Below are positions 1-6,013 of a DNA stretch of 6,013 nt, one piece after another (within the stretch, counting starts at the first letter, position 1; each line of letters opens with the position of its first letter). The position numbers and the translations under genes are program-made. The stretch covers positions 327 to 6,339 of the forward strand of contig DOMW01000197.1 of the NCBI GenBank assembly GCA_003510345.1. The letters are read 5' to 3'. Below the pieces are notes generated by a model. That model was not told the origin of the DNA and searched no databases. It saw only the letters and a list, made by a program, of their open reading frames with translations. Source of the DNA: Clostridiales bacterium (GTDB taxonomy: Bacteria > Bacillota > Clostridia > Christensenellales > Christensenellaceae).

Positions 1-23
1 CTGGGCCTTTCTTGACAGCCTGC

Positions 24-70
24 TCAGCGTGCCAAATTTTCACTGTATTTTAAGCTTTTTGACACGCTGA
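24..70. repeat. Inverted repeat beside the terminator
   Basis: TCAGCGTGCCAAA at 24-36 is matched in inverted orientation by TTTGACACGCTGA at 58-70, 12 of 13 positions pairing. The 21 bases between the arms are AT-rich. The right arm ends on the first base of the terminator stem at 70, so the two structures abut. It could be an extended transcript-end structure or the edge of a dispersed intergenic repeat. Nothing in the window decides between them. Confidence 0.5.
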
Positions 71-93
71 AAGCACCCGAGAGGGTGCTTTTT
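70..93 (+). terminator. Rho-independent terminator
   Basis: A perfect 9-bp stem (AAAGCACCC at 70-78 with GGGTGCTTT at 83-91) encloses a GAGA tetraloop, and the T run continues to 93. The T tract lies on the plus strand, so it best serves a plus-strand transcript entering from left of the window. Read on the minus strand the hairpin is followed only by TTTC, so it would be a weaker stop for the isomerase transcript coming the other way. Confidence 0.75.
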
Positions 94-94
94 C

Positions 95-273
95 AGTTAC
101 CCGCTTTGCGGGTGGCAGTGCAGCAAGATTTGTCTGTGTTCCGGTTAGGGGCTGAAGATACGAACCCGCATTAATCAGTAATTGGCTGGGCAAAACACAA
201 TTCTTATGTTCGTGCATGGCCCCGGCTAATGACTGTACGACTGCCCGCAAAGCGGGCAGCAAAACACCAAGGT
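95..273. other. Non-coding stretch with two related hairpins
   Basis: I see no convincing gene here. Two short GC-rich hairpins share a CCCGC-N3-GCGGG core. One is at 99-113 (loop TTT). The other is at 241-259 (8-bp stem CTGCCCGC/GCGGGCAG, loop AAA). Neither is followed by a T run on either strand. The second begins 14 bases past the isomerase stop codon, so it may form the 3' end of that mRNA or protect it. A further possible long-range pairing exists between TTAGGGGC (about 145-152) and GCCCCGGCTAA (about 219-229). No tRNA cloverleaf could be drawn. Confidence 0.4.
241..259 (-). terminator. GC-rich stem-loop after the isomerase gene, no T tract
   Basis: CTGCCCGC (241-248) pairs perfectly with GCGGGCAG (252-259) around an AAA loop. 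It lies 14 bases beyond the isomerase stop codon, where an intrinsic terminator would be expected. The bases that follow on the minus strand (TCGTACAG) are not T-rich, so true termination here is doubtful. A processed or stabilised 3' end is the alternative. Confidence 0.35.
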
Positions 274-834
274 TTACTCAGGGATTGGATCCATAGGCGC
301 TTCGCCCAGCTTGATAGGCTCAAAACCGTTCTTTTTGAACGCTTCATAATCAAACTGGTCGATCTCGTCGTAAGCCAGCTTGTGGAATTCATAAAAGCCT
401 TTCCAGTCCTCATATCCGTCGCCGAGATTGTTGTTAAGGAAAGCGTCGGCAATGGCTTTGCCTGTCTCCGGCGCGACATAAAAAGCGCCCATAGAAAGGA
501 TGTTGCATCCATTTCCGGTGACACACCGCAGCGCGGCGGGTATGCTTTCCACAACGGCGCACTGCACATGCGGGCACTGACTGGCGGCAATGTGGATACC
601 CATGCCGGTACCGCAAAAGAGCAGGGCACGCTCAAACTCGCCTTCTGCTATTTTTGCGCCCACTTTAAAACCGATGCGGTGGAACATTTCCGGATTTTCA
701 TCTTCCGAAGTCTTAACACCAATATCCGTCACAGTCCAGCCGTGATGCTTAAGGTGCTTCACAACGGCATTTTTTAGCGGCGCACCCGCAAAATCCGCGC
801 CTACAAGTATTTGTTTGTCTTTGATCGTTTTCAT
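274..834 (-). CDS. RpiB/LacA/LacB-family sugar-phosphate isomerase, atypical active site
   Basis: This is a cytoplasmic 186-residue protein of the family that interconverts aldose and ketose phosphates (ribose-5-P, galactose-6-P, tetrose phosphates). The N-terminal Rossmann-like part shows GADFAG (12-17), where typical members have a D-H pair, and the hallmark CGTGMG loop (74-79) with the catalytic-type cysteine C74. The segment TGNGCNILSMG (106-116) aligns with HNDTNVLAFG of E. coli RpiB, but the ring-opening histidine (H99 there) falls on G109. Residues 140-186 form a C-terminal tail beyond the usual ~150 residues, rich in aromatic and acidic residues. The ATG at 834 is preceded by AAAGGGA with 6 bases of spacing, and the stop is TAA. 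It has its own promoter and looks monocistronic. The family call is firm. The substrate is unknown and probably not plain ribose-5-phosphate, so no rpiB symbol is given. Confidence 0.88.
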   Translation of the reverse strand: MKTIKDKQILVGADFAGAPLKNAVVKHLKHHGWTVTDIGVKTSEDENPEMFHRIGFKVGAKIAEGEFERALLFCGTGMGIHIAASQCPHVQCAVVESIPAALRCVTGNGCNILSMGAFYVAPETGKAIADAFLNNNLGDGYEDWKGFYEFHKLAYDEIDQFDYEAFKKNGFEPIKLGEAPMDPIPE

Positions 835-922
835 TACAATTCCCTTTCTTTATTGTATAAGGTATTTGTTGTGCCCCATACGGCGGACAATCGGAAAAAG
901 CCCAAGCCGCCTGTTTTGATCG

Positions 923-958
923 TGATTTTATTATAGCAAGAACAATATGCAAAAACAA
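923..958 (-). promoter_or_regulatory. Sigma-A-type promoter of the isomerase gene
   Basis: On the minus strand, TTGTTT (958-953) is followed by exactly 17 bases and then TATAAT (935-930), which is preceded by TGC to give an extended -10. The start of transcription should fall near 923, leaving a leader of about 89 bases before the ATG at 834. The leader can form only a weak 5-bp GGCGG/CCGCC stem (907-911 with 882-886), not a recognisable riboswitch. Confidence 0.7.
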
Positions 959-1052
959 TAGTCCTGAAAAATGGGATGTGGAAAATGGGGGCGTGCTCCG
1001 CGGGTAAAAACTACGCTTTCCCCGCTGTGCGTGTATGTGAGGTGGCATTGCG

Positions 1053-1277
1053 TTATGGACGCACAAAAAACCAACGTTGACGGTTATCCCGGTAGATAAA
1101 ACGGCGATGGCCGCCGGACACGACTTCATACCGGTCGCAGTATTCATTCTCGATGATCGCCTCACCGGCGTAGCTGGAACGGTCTACCGCGCAAACCGTA
1201 CCATCCTTTAATGAGTGGGACAGTATATGCAGGCCGCCCTCTTTGGTATCAGTTTCAACATGTACAAAAGTTTTCAT
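1053..1277 (-). CDS. Small uncharacterised protein, 74 residues
   Basis: I do not recognise this protein. It is soluble-looking: no signal peptide, no membrane segment, a mix of charged and aromatic residues, cysteines at 29 and 47, and a basic, aromatic C-terminal third (GHRRF at 56-60, RQRWFF at 66-71). Alternating polar and hydrophobic stretches suggest a small beta-rich fold. The case for a real gene is an intact frame from ATG to TAA that fills an otherwise empty interval, with a strong -10 element immediately before it. Against it, there is no Shine-Dalgarno sequence before the ATG and no recognised family. There is no other nearby in-frame ATG. It is divergent from uvrB and on the same strand as the isomerase gene, but 218 bases and a separate promoter lie between the two, so an operon is unlikely. 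Confidence 0.6.
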   Translation of the reverse strand: MKTFVHVETDTKEGGLHILSHSLKDGTVCAVDRSSYAGEAIIENEYCDRYEVVSGGHRRFIYRDNRQRWFFVRP

Positions 1278-1310
1278 ATTTTAAGTATAGCACGGCAAAG
1301 CGCAAAACAA
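1277..1310 (-). promoter_or_regulatory. Promoter directly abutting the small gene
   Basis: On the minus strand, TATACT (1289-1284) carries an upstream TGC, forming an extended -10. A weak TTGTTT (1310-1305) lies 15 bases upstream as a possible -35. Only six bases (TAAAAT) separate the -10 from the ATG, so predicted transcription starts at or within a base or two of the A of the start codon. Confidence 0.5.
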
Positions 1311-1359
1311 GTTATGGGGTTGTAAAAATCTAATGAACCCGCCAGACAACCTAAGTTAA

Positions 1360-1375
1360 TTTGTTCTAAAACAAA
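1360..1375. promoter_or_regulatory. Palindrome between the divergent promoters, possible operator
   Basis: TTTGTT at 1360-1365 and AACAAA at 1370-1375 form a perfect 6-bp dyad with a CTAA centre. It lies just upstream of the possible uvrB -35 (1377-1382) and about 70 bases upstream of the -10 of the divergent small gene. The halves do not match the GAAC-N4-GTTC LexA box. In AT-rich intergenic DNA a dyad of this size can occur by chance. Confidence 0.3.
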
Positions 1376-1376
1376 A

Positions 1377-1407
1377 TTCACACACTTTGCGGAAAAAATG
1401 ATATAAT
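1377..1407 (+). promoter_or_regulatory. Main uvrBA promoter (extended -10)
   Basis: TATAAT at 1402-1407 is a perfect -10, preceded by TGA to give the extended form TGnTATAAT. TTCACA (1377-1382) is a 5-of-6 match to the -35 box but sits 19 bases away, longer than ideal, which an extended -10 can tolerate. Transcription should begin near 1414, giving a leader of about 94 bases before the uvrB ATG at 1508. Confidence 0.7.
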
Positions 1408-1449
1408 GACAGGATAGCCATTTTGTGCGCCGCGCGCGAAAATGTTTGG

Positions 1450-1463
1450 AGAGCATACGTTTT
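1450..1463. promoter_or_regulatory. Possible LexA (DinR) SOS box upstream of uvrB
   Basis: AGAGCATACGTTTT resembles the Gram-positive SOS consensus CGAACRNRYGTTYC. It matches at 10 of 13 informative positions, and the core GAGC-ATAC-GTTT keeps 6 of the 8 GAAC/GTTC bases. uvrB is a known LexA target in Firmicutes, which raises the prior. The site lies in the leader of the first promoter and just upstream of a second possible promoter, so bound LexA could block both. The imperfect half-sites keep confidence moderate. Confidence 0.4.
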
Positions 1464-1477
1464 TTGGCGCGGGCGAA

Positions 1478-1486
1478 TGGTATGAT
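1478..1486 (+). promoter_or_regulatory. Second possible uvrB promoter (extended -10 only)
   Basis: TGGTATGAT contains TATGAT (1481-1486, 5 of 6) with the TGn extension. No good -35 exists; the base run 17 upstream is CGTTTT (1458-1463), inside the possible LexA box. Transcription would begin near 1493, just before the ribosome site at 1498, giving a 15-base leader. It is plausible but weaker than the promoter at 1402-1407. Confidence 0.3.
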
Positions 1487-1497
1487 GAAGCACAGGG

Positions 1498-1502
1498 AAG
1501 GA
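1498..1502 (+). promoter_or_regulatory. uvrB ribosome binding site, decides the start
   Basis: AAGGA lies 5 bases before the ATG at 1508. The earlier in-frame ATG at 1442 has only a weak GCGCG-rich stretch before it. The site therefore fixes the uvrB start at 1508. Confidence 0.8.
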
Positions 1503-1507
1503 AAGCA

Positions 1508-3472
1508 ATGGAACAGAGGTCATTTGAACTGCATTCAAATTACTCACCGTCGGGCGGCCAGCCCGAGGCGATCGATGCGCTTGTGAACGGCGTCCTTGCG
1601 GGCGAGCGGGCGCAGGTGCTTTTGGGTGTTACGGGCAGCGGTAAAACATTTACGATGGCGAACGTGATTGCGAGAACGGGCCGTCCGGCGCTGGTGCTGG
1701 CGCACAACAAAACACTGGCGGCGCAGCTTTGCAGTGAGTTCAAGGAGTTTTTCCCGAACAACGCCGTGGAGTTTTTTGTATCCTACTACGATTACTACCA
1801 GCCGGAGGCGTATATCCCCGGGCGCGATTTGTATATAGAAAAAGACGCGGATGTGAACGATGAGATCGATAAAATGCGGCATTCGGCGACCACTTCGCTG
1901 TTAGAACGCAGGGATACAATCGTGGTGGCCAGCGTGTCGTGCATTTATGGCATTGGCGCGCCGGATGATTACGCGAATCTCGCCGTTGCCCTAAGGAAGG
2001 GCGCGGAGCTGCCGCGGAATGAGCTTTTGGAACGATTGGTTACCATAAACTTCGTGCGTAACGATATGGATATGACGCGCGGAACGTTCCGTGTGCGCGG
2101 CGACGTGGTGGAGATTATCCCGGCCAGCCAGTTTGAGATGGCCATACGCGTGCAGTATTTTGGAGATGAGATAGAAGAGCTTTACGAGGTGGACGCGCTG
2201 ACCGGTAAAAAGATCAACGCCATCAGCTACACGCTGATCTTTCCGGCGACGCATTACGCGGTGGAGCCGGGCAAGGTGCAGGCAGTGCTGCCGCGCATAA
2301 AGGCCGACCTCGCCGAGCGCGTGACCGAGCTGAAGGACGAGGGAAAACTGCTCGAGGCCGAACGGCTGACGCAGCGCACCGTTTACGATATGGAGATGCT
2401 GAAGGAGTTGGGGTATTGCTCGGGCATTGAAAACTATTCGCGCTATTTTGACGGGCGAAACCCGGGCGACCCGCCGTATACGCTGATGGATTTCTTCCCG
2501 GACGATTACCTGCTGTTTGTGGACGAATCGCACGCCACACTGCCGCAGGTGCGCGCCATGTACAACGGGGACAGGGCCAGAAAGCAGATGCTGGTCGATT
2601 TCGGGTTCCGCCTGCCCGCCGCGTTTGACAACCGGCCATTGAAGTTCGACGAGTTCAACGCGCGGCTGAACCAGGCGATCTATGTATCGGCCACGCCGGC
2701 GGAATATGAACGCGAGCTTGCCCGGGGGAGGGTGGTGGAGCAGATCGTCCGCCCCACCGGCCTTTTAGACCCCGCGGTGGAAATACGCAAAACGGACGGG
2801 CAGCTTGACGACCTGTTAGACGAGATTCGCGGCATTGCCGAGCGCAAAAGGCGCGTGCTGGTGACGACGCTCACAAAGAAGCTGGCCGAGCGGCTGACCG
2901 ACTATTACACCGAGATGGGCGTGCGCGTGAAGTATATGCACTCGGATATCGACACGCTGGAGCGCATAGAGATCATACGCGGGCTTAGGCTGGGCGAGTT
3001 TGACGTGCTGGTGGGCATCAACCTGCTGCGCGAGGGGCTGGATATCCCGGAGGTGGAGCTTGTCGCCATACTGGATGCGGACAAGGAAGGGTTCCTGCGC
3101 AATGAGACGTCGCTGATACAGACGATAGGCCGCGCGGCGAGGAACGATAAGGGGCGCGTGATATTGTATGCCGATGTGATGACGCGTTCCATCAAGGCCG
3201 CCCTTTCCGAGACGGACAGGAGGCGGGCGCTGCAAAAGGCGTATAACGACGAGCACGGCATCACGCCGACCTCCATCAGCAAAGAGGTGAGCGGCGGGTT
3301 TGCCATCACGCAGAGGGTAGAGGAAGAAGTGGCGCAGATCCCCGAACAGGAGCGCAAGATGCGCATAGACCTGCTGACACAGCAAATGAAGCAGGCCGCC
3401 GCCGAGCTGGAATTTGAGGTGGCCGCGAAGCTGCGGGATATGATCACCGATTTGGAAGCGAAGAAGCGGTAA
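1508..3472 (+). CDS. uvrB: Excinuclease ABC subunit B, UvrB
   Basis: UvrB is the central DNA-dependent ATPase of nucleotide excision repair. UvrA loads it at lesions; it inserts a beta-hairpin between the strands to verify damage and then recruits UvrC for incision. The 654-residue product has the usual family length. Visible landmarks are Walker A GVTGSGKT (40-47), the hairpin region with the conserved YYDYYQPEAY (93-102), the DESH Walker B box (339-342), helicase motif VI QTIGRAARN (538-546), and a C-terminal UVR/UvrC-binding segment (about 615-650, with QMKQAAAELEFEVAAKLRD). The N-terminal FELHSNYSPSGGQPEAI fits other UvrB starts when ATG 1508 is used. An upstream in-frame ATG at 1442 would add 22 residues with no family counterpart. 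The gene is followed after 31 bases by uvrA, with no terminator between, so the two form an operon. No key residue is missing. Confidence 0.98.
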   Translation: MEQRSFELHSNYSPSGGQPEAIDALVNGVLAGERAQVLLGVTGSGKTFTMANVIARTGRPALVLAHNKTLAAQLCSEFKEFFPNNAVEFFVSYYDYYQPEAYIPGRDLYIEKDADVNDEIDKMRHSATTSLLERRDTIVVASVSCIYGIGAPDDYANLAVALRKGAELPRNELLERLVTINFVRNDMDMTRGTFRVRGDVVEIIPASQFEMAIRVQYFGDEIEELYEVDALTGKKINAISYTLIFPATHYAVEPGKVQAVLPRIKADLAERVTELKDEGKLLEAERLTQRTVYDMEMLKELGYCSGIENYSRYFDGRNPGDPPYTLMDFFPDDYLLFVDESHATLPQVRAMYNGDRARKQMLVDFGFRLPAAFDNRPLKFDEFNARLNQAIYVSATPAEYERELARGRVVEQIVRPTGLLDPAVEIRKTDGQLDDLLDEIRGIAERKRRVLVTTLTKKLAERLTDYYTEMGVRVKYMHSDIDTLERIEIIRGLRLGEFDVLVGINLLREGLDIPEVELVAILDADKEGFLRNETSLIQTIGRAARNDKGRVILYADVMTRSIKAALSETDRRRALQKAYNDEHGITPTSISKEVSGGFAITQRVEEEVAQIPEQERKMRIDLLTQQMKQAAAELEFEVAAKLRDMITDLEAKKR

Positions 3473-3503
3473 TTTTCAACGGGAAAGGAACAAAAAAACC
3501 AAC

Positions 3504-6013
3504 ATGGATGCGTTACATATCAAGGGCGCGCGCGAGCACAATTTAAAAAATATCGATATCACGCTGCCGCGCGATAAATTTGTGGTGATCACCGGGCTTT
3601 CGGGGAGCGGGAAATCTTCGCTGGCATTCGACACCATCTACGCGGAAGGGCAGCGGCGGTATGTGGAGTCGCTCTCCGCCTACGCGCGCCAGTTTTTGGG
3701 GCAGATGGAAAAGCCGGACGTAGACCTTATAGAAGGGCTTTCGCCCGCTATTTCCATCGACCAGAAGACGACGGCGAAAAACCCGCGCTCCACCGTGGGC
3801 ACGGTTACGGAAATACAGGATTACCTGCGCCTGCTGTACGCGCGCGCGGGGGATGTGTATTGCACGCAGTGCGGCAAGAAAATTACCCGCCAGACTGTGG
3901 ACCAGATGGTGGACGCGGCCATGCGGTATGGCGACGGGGCAAAGGTCATGGTTTTAGCGCCCGTCATCCGTGCAAAGAAGGGCGAACACAAGAAAGTGAT
4001 GGAACGGCTGGCGCGTGAAGGCTTTGTGCGCGCGCGGGTGGACGGCGAGATACGCGAGCTTGAGGAAGAGATCGACCTTGAGCGGCAGAAAAAGCATTCC
4101 ATTGCCGCGGTGGTGGATAGAGTGGTCATAAAAGCGGACAGCGCGAAGCGGCTGGCGGATTCCATTGAAACGGCGTTGAAGCTGGCGGATGGGCTGGTGA
4201 TACTCCACGATATGCAAAAAGGGCAGGATTTTTTGATGAGCGAGAATTTTGCCTGCACGGATTGCGGCATCAGCATAGAGGAGCTTGCGCCGCGCATGTT
4301 TTCGTTCAACAGCCCGTTTGGCGCGTGCCCGGCCTGCACCGGGCTGGGCATGATATTAAAAGTAGATCCCGCCTTGATCGTTTCGGACAGCAAAAAGACG
4401 CTGCGCGAAGGCGCGGTGAAGGTATCCGGGTGGAATTTCGGGCAGCCGGGCACGATCGCGAAAAACTACCTGGACGCGCTGATGGAAAAGTATAAATTTG
4501 ACATGGACACGCCGTTTGAGAAGCTTCCCGAACAGGTGCAGCATATACTGCTCTATGGCACGGGCGGGGAAAAGCTGAAGGTGTATTATGACGACTCGGG
4601 CGGCAAGGGATATTACATGGCGAGCTTTGAGGGGCTGGTAAATAACCTGGAGCGCCGGTATCTTGAGACGACGTCCGACTATATGAAAACAGAGATTGAG
4701 GGCTTCATGGTGGAAACGCCGTGCGAAGCCTGCGGCGGCAAGCGTTACAAGCCGGAGACGCTGGCCGTGAAGATTGGGAGCAAGAACATCGCGGAGTTTT
4801 CCGACCTCTCCATCCGCGCGGCGCGGGAGTATATCAACACGGTGGAGCTGGATAAAAAACAGGCGGTCGTGGCGCGGCAGATCGTGAAGGAGCTGAACGC
4901 GCGGTTCGATTTTCTGTTAAACGTGGGGCTGGATTACCTCACGCTTTCCCGCGCAGCCGGAACGCTTTCGGGTGGGGAGGCGCAGCGCATAAGGCTGGCG
5001 ACGCAGATCGGCAGCGGGCTGATGGGCGTGCTGTACATACTGGACGAGCCGAGCATCGGCTTGCACCAGAAGGACAACGCAAAGCTTTTGAAGACTTTGA
5101 AAGGGCTCCGCGACCTCGGCAATACGCTGATCGTGGTGGAGCACGACGAGGAGACGATGCTTTCCGCCGACCACATTGTGGATATCGGCCCGGGCGCGGG
5201 CGAGCACGGCGGCAAGGTGGTGGCGCAGGGCACGCCCCGGCAGGTCATGGAGAATGAGAAGAGCGTCACCGGGCAGTATCTTTCCGGGCGCAAGCAGATC
5301 CGCATCCCTTCAAAATTGCGAAAACCCAGCCACTGGCTCACGGTGAGAGGAGCGAAGGAAAACAATTTAAAGGGTATCGACGTGAAATTCCCTACGGGCG
5401 TGATCACGGCGGTGACGGGTGTTTCGGGCAGCGGTAAGAGCAGCCTGGTAAACCACATTCTCAAAAAAGCGGCGATGCAGCGTTTTTACCGGTCGAAAGA
5501 CCGGCCGGGTGCGCACGATAAAATAGAAGGGCTGGAATACCTCGACAAGATCGTGGATATTGACCAGTCGCCCATCGGCAGGACGCCGCGCAGTAACCCG
5601 GCGACTTATACGGGCGTGTTTGATATCATACGCGACCTGTTTGCCATGACAAACGACGCGAAGGTGCGGGGGTATTCCAAGGGCAGGTTTTCGTTTAATG
5701 TAAAGGGCGGGCGCTGTGAAGCCTGCAAGGGCGACGGTATTATAAAGATAGAAATGCACTTTTTGCCGGATGTGTACGTGCCGTGCGAGGTGTGCAAGGG
5801 CCAGCGGTACAACAGGGAGACGCTGGAGGTGCGCTACAAGGGCAAAAACATCTATGAAGTGCTGAATATGACGGTAGAGGAAGCCTACGGGTTTTTTGAG
5901 AACCTACCGCGCATAGAGAGCAAAATGAAAGTGCTGATGGATGTGGGGCTTTCGTATATCAAGCTGGGGCAGCCCTCCACCACGCTTTCGGGCGGCGAGG
6001 CGCAGCGCGTGAA
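3504..6013 (+). CDS. uvrA: Excinuclease ABC subunit A, UvrA (3' end outside window)
   Basis: UvrA is the ABC-type ATPase dimer that first detects distorted DNA and delivers UvrB. The frame stays open for 836 codons to the window edge; family members are about 940-960 residues, so roughly the last 100-120 (second Walker B, H-loop and C-terminus) are missing only because the window ends. First nucleotide-binding half: Walker A GLSGSGKS (31-38), signature LSGGEAQR (488-495), Walker B ILDEPSIG (about 512-519). Second half: Walker A GVSGSGKS (639-646), signature LSGGEAQR (828-835). Zinc-binding CxxC pairs sit at C120/C123, C251/C254, C275/C278, C407/C410, and, for the DNA-contacting C-terminal zinc finger, C738/C741 and C761/C764. 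All appear intact. The likely ribosome site AAAGGA (3484-3489) is 14 bases from the ATG, unusually far, but no better in-frame start exists and the MDALHIKGAREHNLKNI start fits the family. It is expressed with uvrB. Confidence 0.98.
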   Translation, partial: MDALHIKGAREHNLKNIDITLPRDKFVVITGLSGSGKSSLAFDTIYAEGQRRYVESLSAYARQFLGQMEKPDVDLIEGLSPAISIDQKTTAKNPRSTVGTVTEIQDYLRLLYARAGDVYCTQCGKKITRQTVDQMVDAAMRYGDGAKVMVLAPVIRAKKGEHKKVMERLAREGFVRARVDGEIRELEEEIDLERQKKHSIAAVVDRVVIKADSAKRLADSIETALKLADGLVILHDMQKGQDFLMSENFACTDCGISIEELAPRMFSFNSPFGACPACTGLGMILKVDPALIVSDSKKTLREGAVKVSGWNFGQPGTIAKNYLDALMEKYKFDMDTPFEKLPEQVQHILLYGTGGEKLKVYYDDSGGKGYYMASFEGLVNNLERRYLETTSDYMKTEIEGFMVETPCEACGGKRYKPETLAVKIGSKNIAEFSDLSIRAAREYINTVELDKKQAVVARQIVKELNARFDFLLNVGLDYLTLSRAAGTLSGGEAQRIRLATQIGSGLMGVLYILDEPSIGLHQKDNAKLLKTLKGLRDLGNTLIVVEHDEETMLSADHIVDIGPGAGEHGGKVVAQGTPRQVMENEKSVTGQYLSGRKQIRIPSKLRKPSHWLTVRGAKENNLKGIDVKFPTGVITAVTGVSGSGKSSLVNHILKKAAMQRFYRSKDRPGAHDKIEGLEYLDKIVDIDQSPIGRTPRSNPATYTGVFDIIRDLFAMTNDAKVRGYSKGRFSFNVKGGRCEACKGDGIIKIEMHFLPDVYVPCEVCKGQRYNRETLEVRYKGKNIYEVLNMTVEEAYGFFENLPRIESKMKVLMDVGLSYIKLGQPSTTLSGGEAQRV

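Noticed and set aside
2..70. Plus-strand open frame entering from the left edge and stopping at 68-70, just before the terminator; a possible gene tail of 22 codons.
   Set aside because: The frame is too short to judge. It is also built from the inverted repeat, so a coding role cannot be supported.
50..262. Minus-strand 70-codon open frame from a TTG.
   Set aside because: It starts inside a hairpin, runs through the terminator stem, and has no ribosome site or recognisable product.
229..777. Plus-strand open frame of 182 codons opposite the isomerase.
   Set aside because: It is the antisense of a clearly recognised gene and its protein looks like no known family.
1000..1025. Hairpin GCGGGTAAA/TTTCCCCGC (one mismatch) downstream of the small gene.
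   Set aside because: It has an 8-base loop and one mismatch, with no T run on either strand, so it is not called as a terminator.
1442..1507. In-frame upstream extension of uvrB from ATG 1442 (22 extra residues).
   Set aside because: It has no ribosome site, no counterpart in UvrB proteins, and it overlaps the possible SOS box and second promoter. ATG 1508 has AAGGA at the right spacing and gives the normal N-terminus.
1991..4453. Several long minus-strand open frames opposite uvrB and uvrA (for example 2816-3385 and 3821-4453).
   Set aside because: They are antisense shadows of GC-rich coding DNA; uvrB and uvrA account for these bases at high confidence.
1..6013. CRISPR arrays, tRNA or rRNA genes, insertion sequences, toxin-antitoxin or defence genes.
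   Set aside because: No regularly spaced repeats, cloverleaf, transposase or defence-type motifs were seen on either strand.

Overview
The window looks chromosomal and comes from a moderately GC-rich, low-to-mid-GC Gram-positive relative. A Clostridia-type Firmicute is the best guess, an inference from the UvrB and UvrA sequences, the AAGGA-type ribosome sites, the sigma-A-like promoters with TATAAT/TGn boxes, and a possible Firmicutes-type SOS box. No genus can be named from this piece. The right-hand 4.5 kb is ordinary DNA-repair core genome. The left-hand 1.4 kb is looser, with small genes and non-coding DNA.

Layout. Positions 1-273 hold no convincing gene. There is a plus-strand intrinsic terminator at 70-93, an inverted repeat beside it, and two short GC-rich hairpins sharing a CCCGC-N3-GCGGG core. 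From 834 down to 274 (minus strand) lies a sugar-phosphate isomerase of the RpiB/LacA/LacB family, with its own promoter near 930-958 and several changed active-site positions. From 1277 down to 1053 (minus strand) is a 74-residue protein that I do not recognise. Its likely promoter sits so close to the ATG that the transcript may have no leader.

A divergent promoter region (about 1280-1507) then leads to the plus-strand uvrB-uvrA operon. uvrB is complete (1508-3472, 654 residues). uvrA starts 31 bases later (3504) and runs off the right edge after 836 codons, just past its second ABC signature, so roughly the last 100-120 residues are outside the window. UvrA and UvrB are the damage-recognition part of nucleotide excision repair: UvrA finds distorted DNA and loads UvrB, which verifies the lesion and recruits UvrC. 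Co-transcription of the two genes is well known in Firmicutes. The uvrB leader holds two extended -10 promoters and a near match to the Gram-positive LexA (DinR) box, as expected for SOS control.

I did not find evidence of a new multi-gene system. The points most worth a second look are the altered isomerase active site, the possibly leaderless orphan gene, and the arrangement of the possible LexA box with the second uvrB promoter.
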